From the NCBI GenBank assembly GCA_010015675.1, contig ML977030.1, positions 233,539-297,538 of the forward strand: 64,000 nt of DNA, given 5' to 3'. Shown in pieces: positions 1 to 10,456 of the stretch. Under the pieces are notes generated by a model. It saw only the letters and a program-made list of their open reading frames with translations. It ran no database searches and was not told where the DNA came from. Each line of letters starts with the position of its first letter. The first letter of the stretch is position 1. Source of the DNA: Byssothecium circinans. Taxonomy: Eukaryota > Ascomycota > Dothideomycetes > Pleosporales > Massarinaceae. The translations under genes were made by a program, and so were the position numbers.

Positions 1-1536
1 GCTGGAAACTGGGCATTGCGGAAATATTGTATTTGGATACTATAGTGTGCCATCTGTTTATGCAGAGAGAGAGTTGGGAAGGGAAGATCTGGTACGGAAC
101 TACGTAACCATATGCAAGCTCGCTGCTAAAGCGAGAAGGAAGAAAACATCGCTTCAATCAGTCCCAGTTCAATACCAAAACCAACGCCTCACCATCAAAT
201 CCCCAACCTTCCTAATTAGGTAATACTAAAACCCATCGATCACGGAGGTGAAATTTCACCTTTAGGCGCCTGAACTTGCGTTCTAGAGGACTTTAACGAA
301 AGGAGTTGACGGAATACTCGCGGAGCTTTTACAACGTTTTGTTCTTAAAATAAACATCCTGGAGCGGCACCTCACTCCACATTCCGACCTTCCTAATTAG
401 GAAACACCGATAACCAAGAGCCTGAAGTTGGGATTCTAATAAACGGGGCTGATAGACTATAGGCCGAACTGTGCAAGATAATACCTAGGTACCCTGGCCC
501 CAGTGCCCGATTGGAAGAGTGCACGTGACCGTAGCATAATGCTTAGTCACACCTACTTTCCCGCTTCTTGACTCTTTCCCGTCCTATCCCGTCTCTAGTT
601 CTAATGCCCATCTCCTCAAACACACTCGACCTTTGTTTATCGATATAGTCCCCACAATCAATCTCTTATCACGCACCCAAAGCGTGCAAGTCGGCAGTCC
701 ATTAACAACGTCCCCACGACATCGCGCGGACCCAATTCCGCGTCGAGCGAGCCTGAGTTCGAATTTCAAAGCCCTGACTAAATCCCAAGAAGAAAAAATC
801 TCCGCACGTGGCCATGCCAAGGCCTCTGCGAAAGCCAGACTCTCTTCTAAGAATTGACTAACGGCTGATGAATAAGTTGCGGCCATGCTGACATGCAGAG
901 ACTTTTGCAGGCTAGGAGATAGTTTACTGGGATTGTGCTGCAGGACGTGCAGACGCATGCGATAACGATACTATGAGAACTCTAGTGTTGAGTTCTTTTC
1001 TCGCCTTCCGAGTTATCATGGACTAGTTGTGGGATAGCTTGCTGTTGGGTGGGGTTTTGAGATTGGACGTTCCTTGGGTCGAGCGGTTCCAGGCACGACT
1101 GGAGGAAATTCTGCAGGTCTGTGGGAGCATATGCATGAAAGCACCAATCATGTGAGGCGCCCCGGAGGCGATGTCGGTGGCGGAATTGTTGGTCAGTTCT
1201 TTGATATCGGTTTGGCGTCGGCGAGGGTTCACGACATTACCATGGTAGTCTCTGGGGTGTTTGACCGACATTGCAGAGCACATGCGGAGGTATCTGAATG
1301 GAGCAGAAGCTGGATTGGTTTAGGCGGTGCACTGCAAGACGAGGCCTAACATCAGTAGTGTTGATTACGAGATGATTTGACGATGGTCGTTGCAGAGAGG
1401 AGCCCGAGATTGCGCTCTGTCGAGGAGGTATAAAGACTGTTCAAGGACCGCGAGAACTTGAACATCACGCCACATCCATAGCTTCTCTGCTTCGCACCTG
1501 GTCGACTCTACGATACAAAAGACGCAAGTTTTCAAG
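1..1536. other. Stretch without a supported gene
   Basis: I see short open frames on both strands (for example 633-857 plus and 584-958 minus). None has a recognisable domain, a plausible splice structure or an obvious advantage over its opposite strand. The segment just before 1537 should hold the promoter and leader of the hydrolase gene. Two copies of a palindromic 15-mer lie at 206-220 and 387-401 and are listed separately. Confidence 0.4.
206..401. repeat. Two copies of a 15-base motif with a perfect 10-base palindrome
   Basis: ACCTTCCTAATTAGG occurs at 206-220 and again at 387-401, in the same orientation and 181 bases apart. The last ten bases, CCTAATTAGG, are a perfect palindrome. 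The flanks do not match over any length, so this is not simply a duplicated block. It could be a pair of binding sites or debris of a small repeat. Confidence 0.5.
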
Positions 1537-2459
1537 ATGAAATTCGGATCCAGCATTGCGCTTTTGGCCTATGGCCTCTCCAGCGTCGTCCGTGGTGATG
1601 GTACATCTCCCACACTCAATCCCTGGCAACTTTTCTCTAACTTATAACACAGCGGTTCCATGGGAGCGTATTGACAAGAACAACTCGGTAAGCTATCTTA
1701 ATCCCTAACTTCCTCTTAGAATGCTTAACTGACCGGATCCAGGCACTCCTCATTCTCGATCTCCAAGTCGGCCTCTACCAGCTCGCCCGTGACTGGGACG
1801 CCACGCTCTACCGCGACAACATCATGGCCCACGCCGAGATCGGCAAGCTCTTCAACCTCCCCGTCGTGATGACGACTTCAGCCGAGACGGGACCAAACGG
1901 ACCGCTTCCCAAGGAGATCTTGCAAATGTACCCCAATGCCCCGCTGATCAAGCGAAACGGTGAAGTCAAGTACGTCTTTCCCCCCTCTAACTCTTTCCCA
2001 CTCCCTCGGACAACCCGTGGAAGAAACCGCCATGCGAGTAATTGAGCTAACCAACACCCCAGTGCCTGGGATAACCCTGAGTTCCGTGCCGCCATCAAAG
2101 CTACCAACAAGACCCAAATCATCGTCGCCGGCATTGTCACAGACGTCTGCACCACCTTCCTCGCCCTCTCGCTCCGCGCTGAAGGCTACTCCGTCTTCGC
2201 CAACATCGAGGGCTCAGGTACCACCACCCAACTTATCCGCGACACCGCCAATTCCCGCATGGAGCGAGCTGGTGTCCAGCTCGTTTCACTGTTCAGCATC
2301 GTGTGTGATCTGATGCGTGATTGGCGGAACACTCCTGGCGCGCTGGAGATTCTGCCGTATTTGGATCGGTATATGCCGAGTTATGGGTATTTGGCGAGGG
2401 GCCATGCGGCGGCTATTAACAATGGGACGATTATTCCGGGGGAGGCCGGGTTGGTGTAG
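1537..2459 (+). CDS. Secreted isochorismatase-fold cysteine hydrolase (YcaC-like)
   Basis: Four exons: 1537-1600, 1653-1687, 1743-1969 and 2063-2459. All have GT..AG introns and the joined frame is open, giving 240 aa. The first exon encodes a hydrophobic leader (MKFGSSIALLAYGLSS), read as a signal peptide, so the product is probably secreted or vacuolar. The core shows ALLILDLQVG (catalytic Asp) and GIVTDVCTT with the nucleophilic Cys. A Lys in the PLIKRNGE segment may complete the Asp-Lys-Cys triad. This family hydrolyses amides or C-O/C-N bonds of small metabolites, and the substrate cannot be read from sequence. The closest resemblance is to the YcaC-type subgroup rather than true isochorismatases. 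The neighbour downstream, on the other strand, is a decayed transporter, and the two may once have been a small catabolic pair. Confidence 0.85.
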
Positions 2460-2775
2460 ATGGGGAGTAGGGTTCAGGGAGGGATGACTTGGGGCCGGGG
2501 ATGTGGCGCCGGTGTAATGGAATGGGGGGAGATTGGAGCATGAGGGCGGAAAAAGAATGCATGAGAGTGGAGGTGAATGTCAGACAAGAAACTGAAGTTA
2601 AGCAATTAGCTCCAGTACGCCAAAAGTTATAACCTTCCAATGTACATCAATTCTCAGCTAGAGTACGTCCATCTAGATTTATCTGCTCGTACTCTATCGT
2701 CGCTCCTACTATGCTCCTTCTGCAACGCCATCAAATCCATCCAAAGCGAAGAATCCTCCCCATTGAAATCATCCT

Positions 2776-3814
2776 TCAGTATCCCAATAACCTTGGTAAC
2801 AATACGGCAGCAAAAACATCAAGACCAATATTAACCGCCGTGCGAAACTGATCCAAAAACCAATAAATCGCCACTACAACCGCATACATACTCGCAATCG
2901 GCACTCCGATACTCACCGCAATCATAACCGTCAAGACCAAACTTGAGCTCGGAATCGGCGTTGTGCCGATAGACGCGAGCGTCGATAGCAGTACCTCGAC
3001 GATATCATCAGCGGTATTGAGCGTGATGCCTTGCCTTGCGGCCAGGAAGACGACTCTGATGACGACGACAGGGAAGTAGATGGCCGTGCCGGCCATACTG
3101 ACGAGGCAACTAAGCGGAACGACGAACTCGGTAACAGACATAGGCACGCCTAGGCCGAGAAAGGCCGAGAACGCGGCAGATAGTGACAGGAATCGTAGCA
3201 GCACTAGATGCAGTGGTCCAAGCCGGACCGCACTTGAGTCACGTAGCGTAGCCCTTCTTGCACGTGAAAAGCGAAAAAATATCATCAGGGTTAAAATGAA
3301 AAGATGTAGCACACCATTCCCGCGAGAGTCCCGCTGACAAGGATCCCTAGATTCTGTCCAGTTTCCGCAAATGTTCGAGACGGAAGATATTGCGCATTAT
3401 GAGGAAGAAAACGCCCACGATGGGAGCGGGGGATATCAATACTGTGATGAGGTGTGCGGATGATGAGCTGCTTGACTTCTTTGACACTCACCGCGCATTA
3501 GTGCTCTGCTGGGCTTGATCGCATGGCTGATCGTCATGGCCGTGACGGGGGCTTTGAGAAGACTATCTGTAGCTAAAGCATCGATGAAGTATATCAACAA
3601 CGACTTCATGGGTCGCAACATCCTCTCTTTTGTTAACGAGTTCCTGATCCGTGGCCGCGACTTGCAGCTGCTCGCCACTGGCCCCCACCATCAACTTAGA
3701 GCCCACGAGTCCGACAAGAAGGCACGAATGCGCGACCGCGAGGAGAGTGGTGAGGATGTAGTACCTGATGGTCCAGCGCGAGAGTTTTCCGTCTTTACCC
3801 GCGCCTTGGGTCAT
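2776..3814 (-). pseudogene. Decayed dicarboxylate/amino-acid:cation symporter (DAACS/SDF family)
   Basis: Read on the minus strand from Met at 3814, pieces of an SDF-family symporter appear in order but in shifting frames. First come N-terminal helices (LSRWTIRYYILTTLL). Next is ISPAPIVGVFFLIMRNI after a plausible GTGAGT..CACAG intron, then TGQNLGILVSGTLAGMVC. Last come GVPMSVTEFVVPLSCLVSM, AGTAIYFP and NIGLDVFAAVLL. At least two changes of frame (near 3385 and near 3300) are not explained by introns. The NMDGT-type signature of the family reads SMAGT here. Intact members have about 400 to 500 aa and transport dicarboxylates or acidic/neutral amino acids across the plasma membrane. I read this as a pseudogene. 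Indels from sequencing error are the alternative. Confidence 0.6.
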
Positions 3815-4217
3815 GCTGCGGAGCTTGGGGTGAGGACGCGCTGGAGGAAGCGCTTTGGCGGTTCGGGTGCTGAGGTGAAGGTTAGTTGGGGTGTGTGATG
3901 TAGGGACGTGGGTTCCAAGTTGGGGGAGGGGGTGGGAGGTTCTTTTTGGTCGGTGATGGCTTTTGCTGGTGGTTTTGTTTGGGTGGGTGCTGACTTGGTA
4001 TTTCTTGACTTTCGTCAATGACGTCGTCGAGAAGGGAACTGCGCGATACCATCTCAGCTTTACATAATCGTAGTAGTAGGTGGTTCTATAGAGGCTACCG
4101 CAACACAGTTTACCTATCTATATTTTGGAAAGCAAAGTGGAAAACTTAATCAACCTGTCGTGATACACTGTACTACAAACTAGACATAATAGCATCTTTC
4201 CCCTCAACCAGACCGCT

Positions 4218-4709
4218 CTACATCCACCGCGATTCATAAAGCAACTCCCTAATAATCTCCAACGCGCCCTCCACATTCCTCACCTCCGCCCTAACCTCAT
4301 CGTCCAAACTCTCAATCCTCGAAAGCGCATTAAGCGCCCTCTCTACCTCCACAACCGCCCGCGTCCTACTGCGCACACTGGGGGGAAACCACTCCACTCT
4401 ACACAAAGGGCACGAATGGCTCCATGGCTGATCGGCGCGAATATGGCGCTCGATACATCGCCGGCCAAAAATGTGGCGACAGGTGCCGCGGTCTTTGACC
4501 TGCACGGGATATTCGGTGCCTTCGGGATCGGATAAGGAGATGGGAGAGAGCGGGTGGAGGTAGGATGGGTCTTGCGCGGAATAGGGGTTGTGGCAGATTG
4601 GGCATTGGAGGGAGAGGGGGTCGTCTTCAGGGAGGGAGGAGAGGGGGAGAGCGTGGGTGTGGTGGGTTAAGAAGTTTTGGAGGACGGGTTCGGGGAAGAG
4701 CCGTGGCAT
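4218..4709 (-). CDS. RING-finger protein, glycine at zinc ligand 5 (cluster member 1)
   Basis: A 163-aa protein starting at the Met encoded at 4709. The frame stays open upstream, but the added stretch looks like leader. Zinc ligands are C36, C39, C77, H79, [G82], C85, C100 and C103. The third to sixth ligand block is CRHIFGRRC, so the fifth position, normally His or Cys, is Gly. This is the RING-G variant known from plants and from RFWD3. The domain ends CPLCRVEWF. The C-terminal third is a helical stretch rich in Glu and Arg. RING domains recruit ubiquitin-loaded E2 enzymes, so an E3 ligase or a partner subunit is the likely role. No targeting signal is seen. It is first in a minus-strand run of seven related genes. 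Confidence 0.75.
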   Translation of the reverse strand: MPRLFPEPVLQNFLTHHTHALPLSSLPEDDPLSLQCPICHNPYSAQDPSYLHPLSPISLSDPEGTEYPVQVKDRGTCRHIFGRRCIERHIRADQPWSHSCPLCRVEWFPPSVRSRTRAVVEVERALNALSRIESLDDEVRAEVRNVEGALEIIRELLYESRWM

Positions 4710-5429
4710 TTTGGTGTGTTGTCTGTTTTGTGGGGAGGTTACGGGTGTGTGTTTACGACCGAAATGTATGGTAGGGAGGAAGATGTGACGGAGGGAGAGA
4801 AAGCGAACGCAGTTGGCGTATTGCTTGAATTTGAAGAAAAGCAACGAGGAGGTGTGACTTTGAGGCTTTCTAATTATCAGTTCACTATGTGTGCTTGAAT
4901 GAGCGCTCATGATACCAAGGCAATTAATGCGAGGCGAGTGCTTGCTCTGTGCATCCCCGCCTGCGATGAAATGGAAGAGATCTTATATATGACTTTGAGT
5001 GATACGAGAAAGTGTTACATACTGGATGATACGTGCCAACTACCATGTGACGGAGGCACTCATAAGTTCAGCGTCATTTTGGTGAATCTCTTGCATGACT
5101 GTGTGTCGGATGCATGAGAGATGGACATGTTCATCCAGAGGTAAATCGTGTCGGCGATGGATGAGTAGAAGTGTCAGTCTACTTGTGACGCAAAATTCGA
5201 CGTAGGGAGGCAGACGTAAGTTTCTGAATGGTCAACATTTTGCTTTCACGTTCTATACCAAATAAGGTCTAGCGCAGCTACTAGCCCGAGGTTACTTTTA
5301 GCGATCGGCTGAACGTCATGTGTCTATTCTTCACACATCAAACGCCCATCATTGTATCGCGAGATTATACTATTGAAAACATATCCGAGAATTTCACCCG
5401 CCGGCCAGAATCATCGCCATCCTACCAAA
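4710..5429. other. Intergenic region without supported gene
   Basis: It holds the leader of the first RING gene and the downstream region of the next. Short plus-strand frames here (for example 4899-5117) have no recognisable content. I see no RNA gene or repeat. Confidence 0.4.
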
Positions 5430-6530
5430 TCATGGCCGTCGCCGCACAGCCGCACCCCGCTCCTGCGCAATTCCATCCAGAGTCTGCCACAACGCTGTGA
5501 CAGCTCTATCCACCCCTCTCACTGCCCTACTCACCCTCGCGTCCCCACCCACGATATCGAACGTTGATGCAACCACCTGCATGAATGCTGCTGACCTTTG
5601 CATTCTACCCCGATCTGACAGTGTCCACACTTCATCAACTTCCCGTTCGGAGCCTTGATATCTCGGGACTGTGCGCTGTGGTGATGGCTCGGGTGAACTT
5701 GGCGTTCTAGTCCTATCCGAGGGTATTTGCACTCCATAGTCTTCTTGATCCGAACCTCGACGCGGGCTTGAGGGGATTGTGCGCTGACCGGATGGCCTGC
5801 CCGACCTTCGCGGTCTACCCGAATCCGATAGTGTCCATACATCATAGCCTTCCTGATCCGAATCTCGACGCGTGATTGTGCGCTGTGAGGATGGCCTATA
5901 TCCGGATGACCTAGATCGAGAGCGTGAAAGTCCATATTGTTGGCCCGTTCCTTGAGGTATTATCATCGGCCGCCACGGTGTAGGTTCTATAGCAGATGCA
6001 TTCTCCAACCTCCCTCTTTCTTGTTGAGTTAGAGACCTAGGAGTGAGCCTCACCCAGTCACCGGTGGGAGACATATTTCCCTGTGCTAACTGCTCCACAA
6101 TGATGTTCGATATCTGGCCTTGTCCTGCACCAGCGGCTTCCAACAACCTTTCGATCGCTTCGTGGTCATGTGGGTTGATCATGTCGATCAACGACCCCGT
6201 CCAATTTTCTCTGTTTCCATCTTGCGGGCTGCCTGGATCGCGGAACCACGGCGCCCTGCACATGGGACACTGGGTACTGTAGGGCGTGTTCGTTCGGATG
6301 AGTGTTTCGACACAACGTCTGCAGAAAATGTGGCGGCAGACTCCAGGGCCTCTTTCTGGTTCAACGTATACAGGGTAGGAGAGGTCGGTTGATTCGGAAG
6401 AGTAGCCTGTTCCGCATATTTCGCACGTTCGCTCCTCCACACTCAACTGTTCGAAGGTTTCGGCGTCCAAAGGCCGTATTCTGCGAAGACGCCCCTCGAT
6501 TTGGGCTTCTGAGGTTGGAATTGGAGGCAT
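5430..6530 (-). CDS. RING-HC protein with a tandem-repeat C-terminal half (cluster member 2)
   Basis: A 366-aa single-exon protein from ATG at 6530. The RING has C36, C39, C65, H67, C70, C73, C88 and C91 (core CRHIFCRRC), a complete C3HC4 set, and ends CPMCRAPWF. Residues of about 200 to 310 hold three diverged copies of a 33-36 residue unit carrying the pattern QRT(I/V)..., then SDQE or SERE, then a DVWTLSD-like element. In DNA the copies are marked by GTGCGCTG at 5671, 5779 and 5878. This part is rich in Arg, Ser and Pro and is probably disordered. A predicted E3 ubiquitin ligase whose repeat half may bind a partner; both roles are inference. Confidence 0.75.
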   Translation of the reverse strand: MPPIPTSEAQIEGRLRRIRPLDAETFEQLSVEERTCEICGTGYSSESTDLSYPVYVEPERGPGVCRHIFCRRCVETLIRTNTPYSTQCPMCRAPWFRDPGSPQDGNRENWTGSLIDMINPHDHEAIERLLEAAGAGQGQISNIIVEQLAQGNMSPTGDWVRLTPRSLTQQERGRLENASAIEPTPWRPMIIPQGTGQQYGLSRSRSRSSGYRPSSQRTITRRDSDQEGYDVWTLSDSGRPRRSGRPSGQRTIPSSPRRGSDQEDYGVQIPSDRTRTPSSPEPSPQRTVPRYQGSEREVDEVWTLSDRGRMQRSAAFMQVVASTFDIVGGDARVSRAVRGVDRAVTALWQTLDGIAQERGAAVRRRP

Positions 6531-7487
6531 GGATGTAGATGAATGGTCGCGATATTGGAAAAATTGGAAGATTGTGCTGCGGGTTCGAACTTCAAGGTCC
6601 GATAACTTATACCTTAGGTTTGAAGCCTAACAGTGACAAAAACATCATCTGCTGCTGTGTTATAGACTACGGACAGGTGAATGCAAGCGCTTCACAAATC
6701 GCGGAACATCCGTTGTCGAAGACGATATCCAGTCGTTATTCACAGAACTCTTCAATTCCTTTGTCGGGGCTCTTCACCGGTTCAAGTCCGTCACAGCGCT
6801 CTTCCTTATCTTTTAGGCACACTATCAGGCTATCACGATGACACAATTTGAAAATATCATCTGCAAAACCGATCTGTAGCAACTACCAGAAATACTGCAA
6901 TATATATAGGACGTCCAATAGTCAATTTCCCAATATCTCGTTCGGCCTCCTATACGATCCTTCATTATGTGCCGCATCACGCGCAGTCTGGCGTTACTGA
7001 AATGATTCAAGGTCAGCAAGCTTAATCAAACTCTTCATGCTAAGATGCTGTCAACATTCAATGGAGGTACGGTCGACTTGAGAAAATGCGCACGTACATT
7101 TTGACTTCCCACTGTCTTTCAATCAGCCGCCCACCTCGTTCGCAGCAATTATGAGCTCACAGAGAAACTGCAGAAGTTGTGTAAATCTATACGTTAGCCA
7201 CTGAAGTGGAGTTCTAGACTTGGAGATTGTGTGATTGGTATCCTGAAAAGAAAACGATATGAAGAAAATATGAGCCACGGGATCATAATTGCATCCGGAT
7301 TGGTGGTGCATGATACCAACACCAATAGCGCACATGAGCCATCACAGAAACCATCGTAATAGTAGTATTACATACCCTCCCATGTAGTAAAGAACAATAA
7401 ATGTGAACAACTTAGCTAAGAATGCCCTAACAATCCAATACCACTCTTTTATAAGAGCAAGAGCCCTTCACTACCCTCGACACTTAG
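6531..7487. other. Intergenic region without supported gene
   Basis: About 950 bases with only short frames. The 6530 gene reads away from this segment, so its promoter should lie at 6531-6900. Nothing recognisable is seen beyond that. Confidence 0.4.
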
Positions 7488-8135
7488 TCATGCTTGTAAA
7501 ACCGCTGCAACGATCTCAACAGTGAAGAAGAGCATGATGAATGCCATCGCGCGTATAACATGTTTTCGGTTCAACTTATTCATTCTTTGAGGGTGATCCT
7601 TTTTCCGGAGTATTGTCTTCTTGTACAGTGCGCTTCCATACAGGGTTGATGGCGTATTGGTTCTGAGCGTTCGGGCACGCGTTTGTTGGGCCTCTCCTGT
7701 ACTGACGGTATGGGCTTGGTCCCTTCCATCGTGTGAAGACATGCTCTGATCCACCAAGGTTTTATTTCCTGTTCCGCATATCTTCTTTTCTATCCCACTG
7801 CACCTTTCCGCGATCTTAGTGCTCGCTTTCCATGTCACTAGGCTACGTTGCCCACCATTACTCTTAGTAACCGTGAACCAGTAGGCTAGGCAGCTCATAC
7901 ACTCCATGCGACATACGGGACTTTTGTATACTTCGATCTCCGCGAGGCATCGGGAACAGACACGGTGTTTGCAGTACGGGAGATTAACACGGATGTTTGT
8001 AGGGCTGCAGCAGAGGACGCAAGGCTTATCAAGAACGTAGGGCCGGGATGGTGGGACTTCAGCTAGGTGGTTTTCGATAAATTCAGCGAGGCTGCGTTCG
8101 TGTTCTGGGGTCAGGGAGGTTGGTGGTGTGGGCAT
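7488..8135 (-). CDS. RING-HC protein with a C-terminal membrane anchor (cluster member 3)
   Basis: A 215-aa protein from ATG at 8135. A longer frame to 8171 begins only with TTG. Ligands are C39, C42, C55, H57, C60, C63, C79 and C82 (core CKHRVCSRC). The spacing of the last pair is changed to CRMECMSC, and the domain is followed by the cluster hallmark aromatic pair in LAYWF. After a basic, Ser/Thr-rich linker the extreme C-terminus is a single hydrophobic helix (AMAFIMLFFTVEIVAAV) directly after a KLNRKH basic stretch. This is the topology of a tail-anchored protein. It is the only member of the row with a membrane segment and probably an ER or mitochondrial-surface E3 candidate. Confidence 0.7.
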   Translation of the reverse strand: MPTPPTSLTPEHERSLAEFIENHLAEVPPSRPYVLDKPCVLCCSPTNIRVNLPYCKHRVCSRCLAEIEVYKSPVCRMECMSCLAYWFTVTKSNGGQRSLVTWKASTKIAERCSGIEKKICGTGNKTLVDQSMSSHDGRDQAHTVSTGEAQQTRARTLRTNTPSTLYGSALYKKTILRKKDHPQRMNKLNRKHVIRAMAFIMLFFTVEIVAAVLQA

Positions 8136-8388
8136 GTTGGTATCAAGTGTGCGGTTTGAACCGTGGGTCAAAGGTCTACGAAGAAGATATAAGTTAGAGC
8201 TATACTATCACCGATAGGCTTAGCGCAAATGTTACTGTGTTTATGGAAGTTGTAGTTCAATGGAATGAAACCAGCTGCGAGAATTTATGAGCGCGCGAAG
8301 AGGAAAGCTTCACTCTAAGTATTTATTTCAAGACGTGGCATTCATATATGATATCACAATTACTTTCTCAAGCCCAAATTCAATAACA

Positions 8389-9153
8389 CTAATCTAAGCG
8401 CCTGCGCCTCCGAGGTGGCTGACCCTCTTCATCACTACTCTCACCCAAACGATGTGTACCAGGCTCACTAACCGCACCATCACCGCTCACATCCATATCA
8501 TCCTCCCCATCTTCCAACTCCATTACCTCTGACGCCTCTTCGCCCTCATCATCCTCAACCTCACTCCCCTCCTCCACCACAAGATTCCCTCCATTAGCCA
8601 ATGCCCTGACCAACGTCTCCATCTCCTCTTCATCCATGCTCTCCCGATTAAACATCCGCGCCAACGCCCTAGCATTCTCCGCACTCATAGTATCATCCAA
8701 TCTAATCACAACAGCTAAATGCTGGATCTCGGAGCCCGACTCCATTCTTTCCGCGAACCACATGGTGCGGCACATGGGGCACGTGTGCGCCTTTTGGATG
8801 TAGGTCTCCAGGCAGTCGAATCCAAAGATGTGGCGACAGGTGGGCAGATCGATTTGAATGAAGCGCTCGCGGCTCTCGGAGTGGTGTTGTAGGCAAATGG
8901 GGCAGTCGTAGTCGGTGTAAGGGATACCGGTGGAGAGAATGCGGACGTGGTTTTGGAGGAAGTCGATTAAGGGCCGGAAGGGTACTGATACCCTTTCGCC
9001 ATCTTCGTAGTCGTCGTCGTCATTGTCGGAAGAGTGGACGGAGATAGATTCTAGGTCATTGACGTCGATGGCGCTTTCGTTATCGGTGTAGTTTCCTCTT
9101 TCTGATGGACTGTCTACTGATGCACTATTTGGGTTTTCTGGGCTGTTGCTCAT
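8389..9153 (-). CDS. RING-finger protein with acidic tail, glycine at ligand 5 (cluster member 4)
   Basis: A 254-aa single-exon protein from ATG at 9153. Ligands are C84, C87, C106, H108, [G111], C114, C125 and C128, with core CRHIFGFDC and ending CPMCRTMWF. Before the RING lies an acidic Ser/Asp-rich stretch. After it comes a long Glu/Asp-rich tail ending in a PPRRRRRLD basic patch that could be a nuclear localisation signal. Acidic low-complexity arms are common in nuclear or chromatin-linked E3 proteins, but that role is inference. It sits about 250 bases after the next gene and about 450 before the last in the same orientation. Confidence 0.75.
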   Translation of the reverse strand: MSNSPENPNSASVDSPSERGNYTDNESAIDVNDLESISVHSSDNDDDDYEDGERVSVPFRPLIDFLQNHVRILSTGIPYTDYDCPICLQHHSESRERFIQIDLPTCRHIFGFDCLETYIQKAHTCPMCRTMWFAERMESGSEIQHLAVVIRLDDTMSAENARALARMFNRESMDEEEMETLVRALANGGNLVVEEGSEVEDDEGEEASEVMELEDGEDDMDVSGDGAVSEPGTHRLGESSDEEGQPPRRRRRLD

Positions 9154-9602
9154 GTTGGCGAGTAGGAAGTATGTGATGTTACTAGGTAGGATGTATGGGG
9201 ATATGGTGTAGTGGTAGAGGTTTTTGCAATACGGGGAAATACATATACGTGCCTGGAATCTTGGTAAGTATACCTGACAGTAGACATTGATGTGGGCTGT
9301 GATGCTAGGCTGGGTGTTCTCTGTGAGCTTCTACAGCACTCATCGGACGACTGTAATTATGAAGTCTCTAGTGATACGGACGTCACGTCCATGGATGTGG
9401 TATGCGGAGCTGTGCATTGACATGTGTCATGTGGCGACAGCCACGTGGACGGTGAAAGAACGCAGAATGGAAGAAAAGATATGACCATCAATACCGGGCG
9501 AGTGAGAATAAATGGGGAGTTATATCAGCATTTGTCACGAAATTATAGACTAGGAGAGTCAAAGAGTCAGAGTCAACGTAGAGGGCTTATACATCAGATG
9601 AG

Positions 9603-10199
9603 TCAATTCCGGCCTGTACGCAGACTATAACACAGATCCTCATCGTCGCTCGCCTCATCACCTAGAGACTCAACATCTTCCCCCTCCTCAAATCCAGTAT
9701 TCAAACCCGGGCTAACAAGATCCAAGTTATCAAAGATGCGACCACCTCTCTCCCTCCGCGGCGCAATGATTCCCTCAGTCAGACTCTGTTCATACGCCCT
9801 TCCAATCCGAGAAAACAGCCCTTGCCCTTCGTCTTCGACCAAAGTACTACTCTCATTAACAAACTCGTGAAGTTGGTTATTCGCGATCCCCATGTCTATC
9901 TCCACCGTACGCGCAGTCGTCGCTCCTGGGGGAATGTGGTACCATTGCGCTCGGCAAAGAGGGCATGTGTTGTAGCCGGCTAGAATGTGACGCGAGAGGC
10001 ATGAAGAGCAGAAAATGTGGGTACAGGGTGGCGAGTTGATGAGGATTGCTGGTGATGTGGTGGATGATTCCATGCAGATTGGGCACTCATTTGGAAGAGG
10101 GTTGATTTCTGCGATGGTTTCGGGAGAGTCTTGGTTAAGATGGCGGCAGTGAGAGATTAGAAAGGTCGCTAGTGTAGGAGGAGGCTTGACTTCTGCCAT
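9603..10199 (-). CDS. RING-HC protein (cluster member 5)
   Basis: A 198-aa single-exon protein from ATG at 10199. A complete RING is present: C39, C42, C59, H61, C64, C67, C79 and C82, core CTHIFCSSC, ending CPLCRAQWY. The aromatic pair three residues after the last Cys matches its neighbours. The C-terminal 80 residues are acidic and without recognisable domain. A predicted soluble E3 ligase. The spacing C-x2-C-x16-C-x-H-x2-C-x2-C-x11-C-x2-C is compact and close to the canonical family, so zinc binding is very likely. Confidence 0.75.
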   Translation of the reverse strand: MAEVKPPPTLATFLISHCRHLNQDSPETIAEINPLPNECPICMESSTTSPAILINSPPCTHIFCSSCLSRHILAGYNTCPLCRAQWYHIPPGATTARTVEIDMGIANNQLHEFVNESSTLVEDEGQGLFSRIGRAYEQSLTEGIIAPRRERGGRIFDNLDLVSPGLNTGFEEGEDVESLGDEASDDEDLCYSLRTGRN

Positions 10200-10456
10200 G
10201 TTGGGGATGTCTGGGGATAAGGGCTTGTGAGTTGGTTTTATATGTAAGGTTAGAGGAAGCGCGGTAGCTATATACTCCTCTTTGGCGCCAATGAGTGATT
10301 TGGTCGGTAGGGAATATCACGGATTGAATTGAAGATCCAGACTGGAGTCAAATTTACGCACTGCAGATCACATGAGCATGGCGAAATCACTATCATCACT
10401 TCAGTCAAAGACTAGTATTTGAATGCGTGAAATCTTTCTCTGACTTTGATGGAATT

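Noticed and set aside
3515..3898. 127-codon plus-strand frame
   Set aside because: It is the antisense of the symporter pseudogene, whose strand carries the recognisable family motifs.
6775..6795. GGTTCAAGTCC, which matches a tRNA B-box
   Set aside because: The flanking bases do not form a T-arm and no A-box or acceptor stem is found at the right distance.
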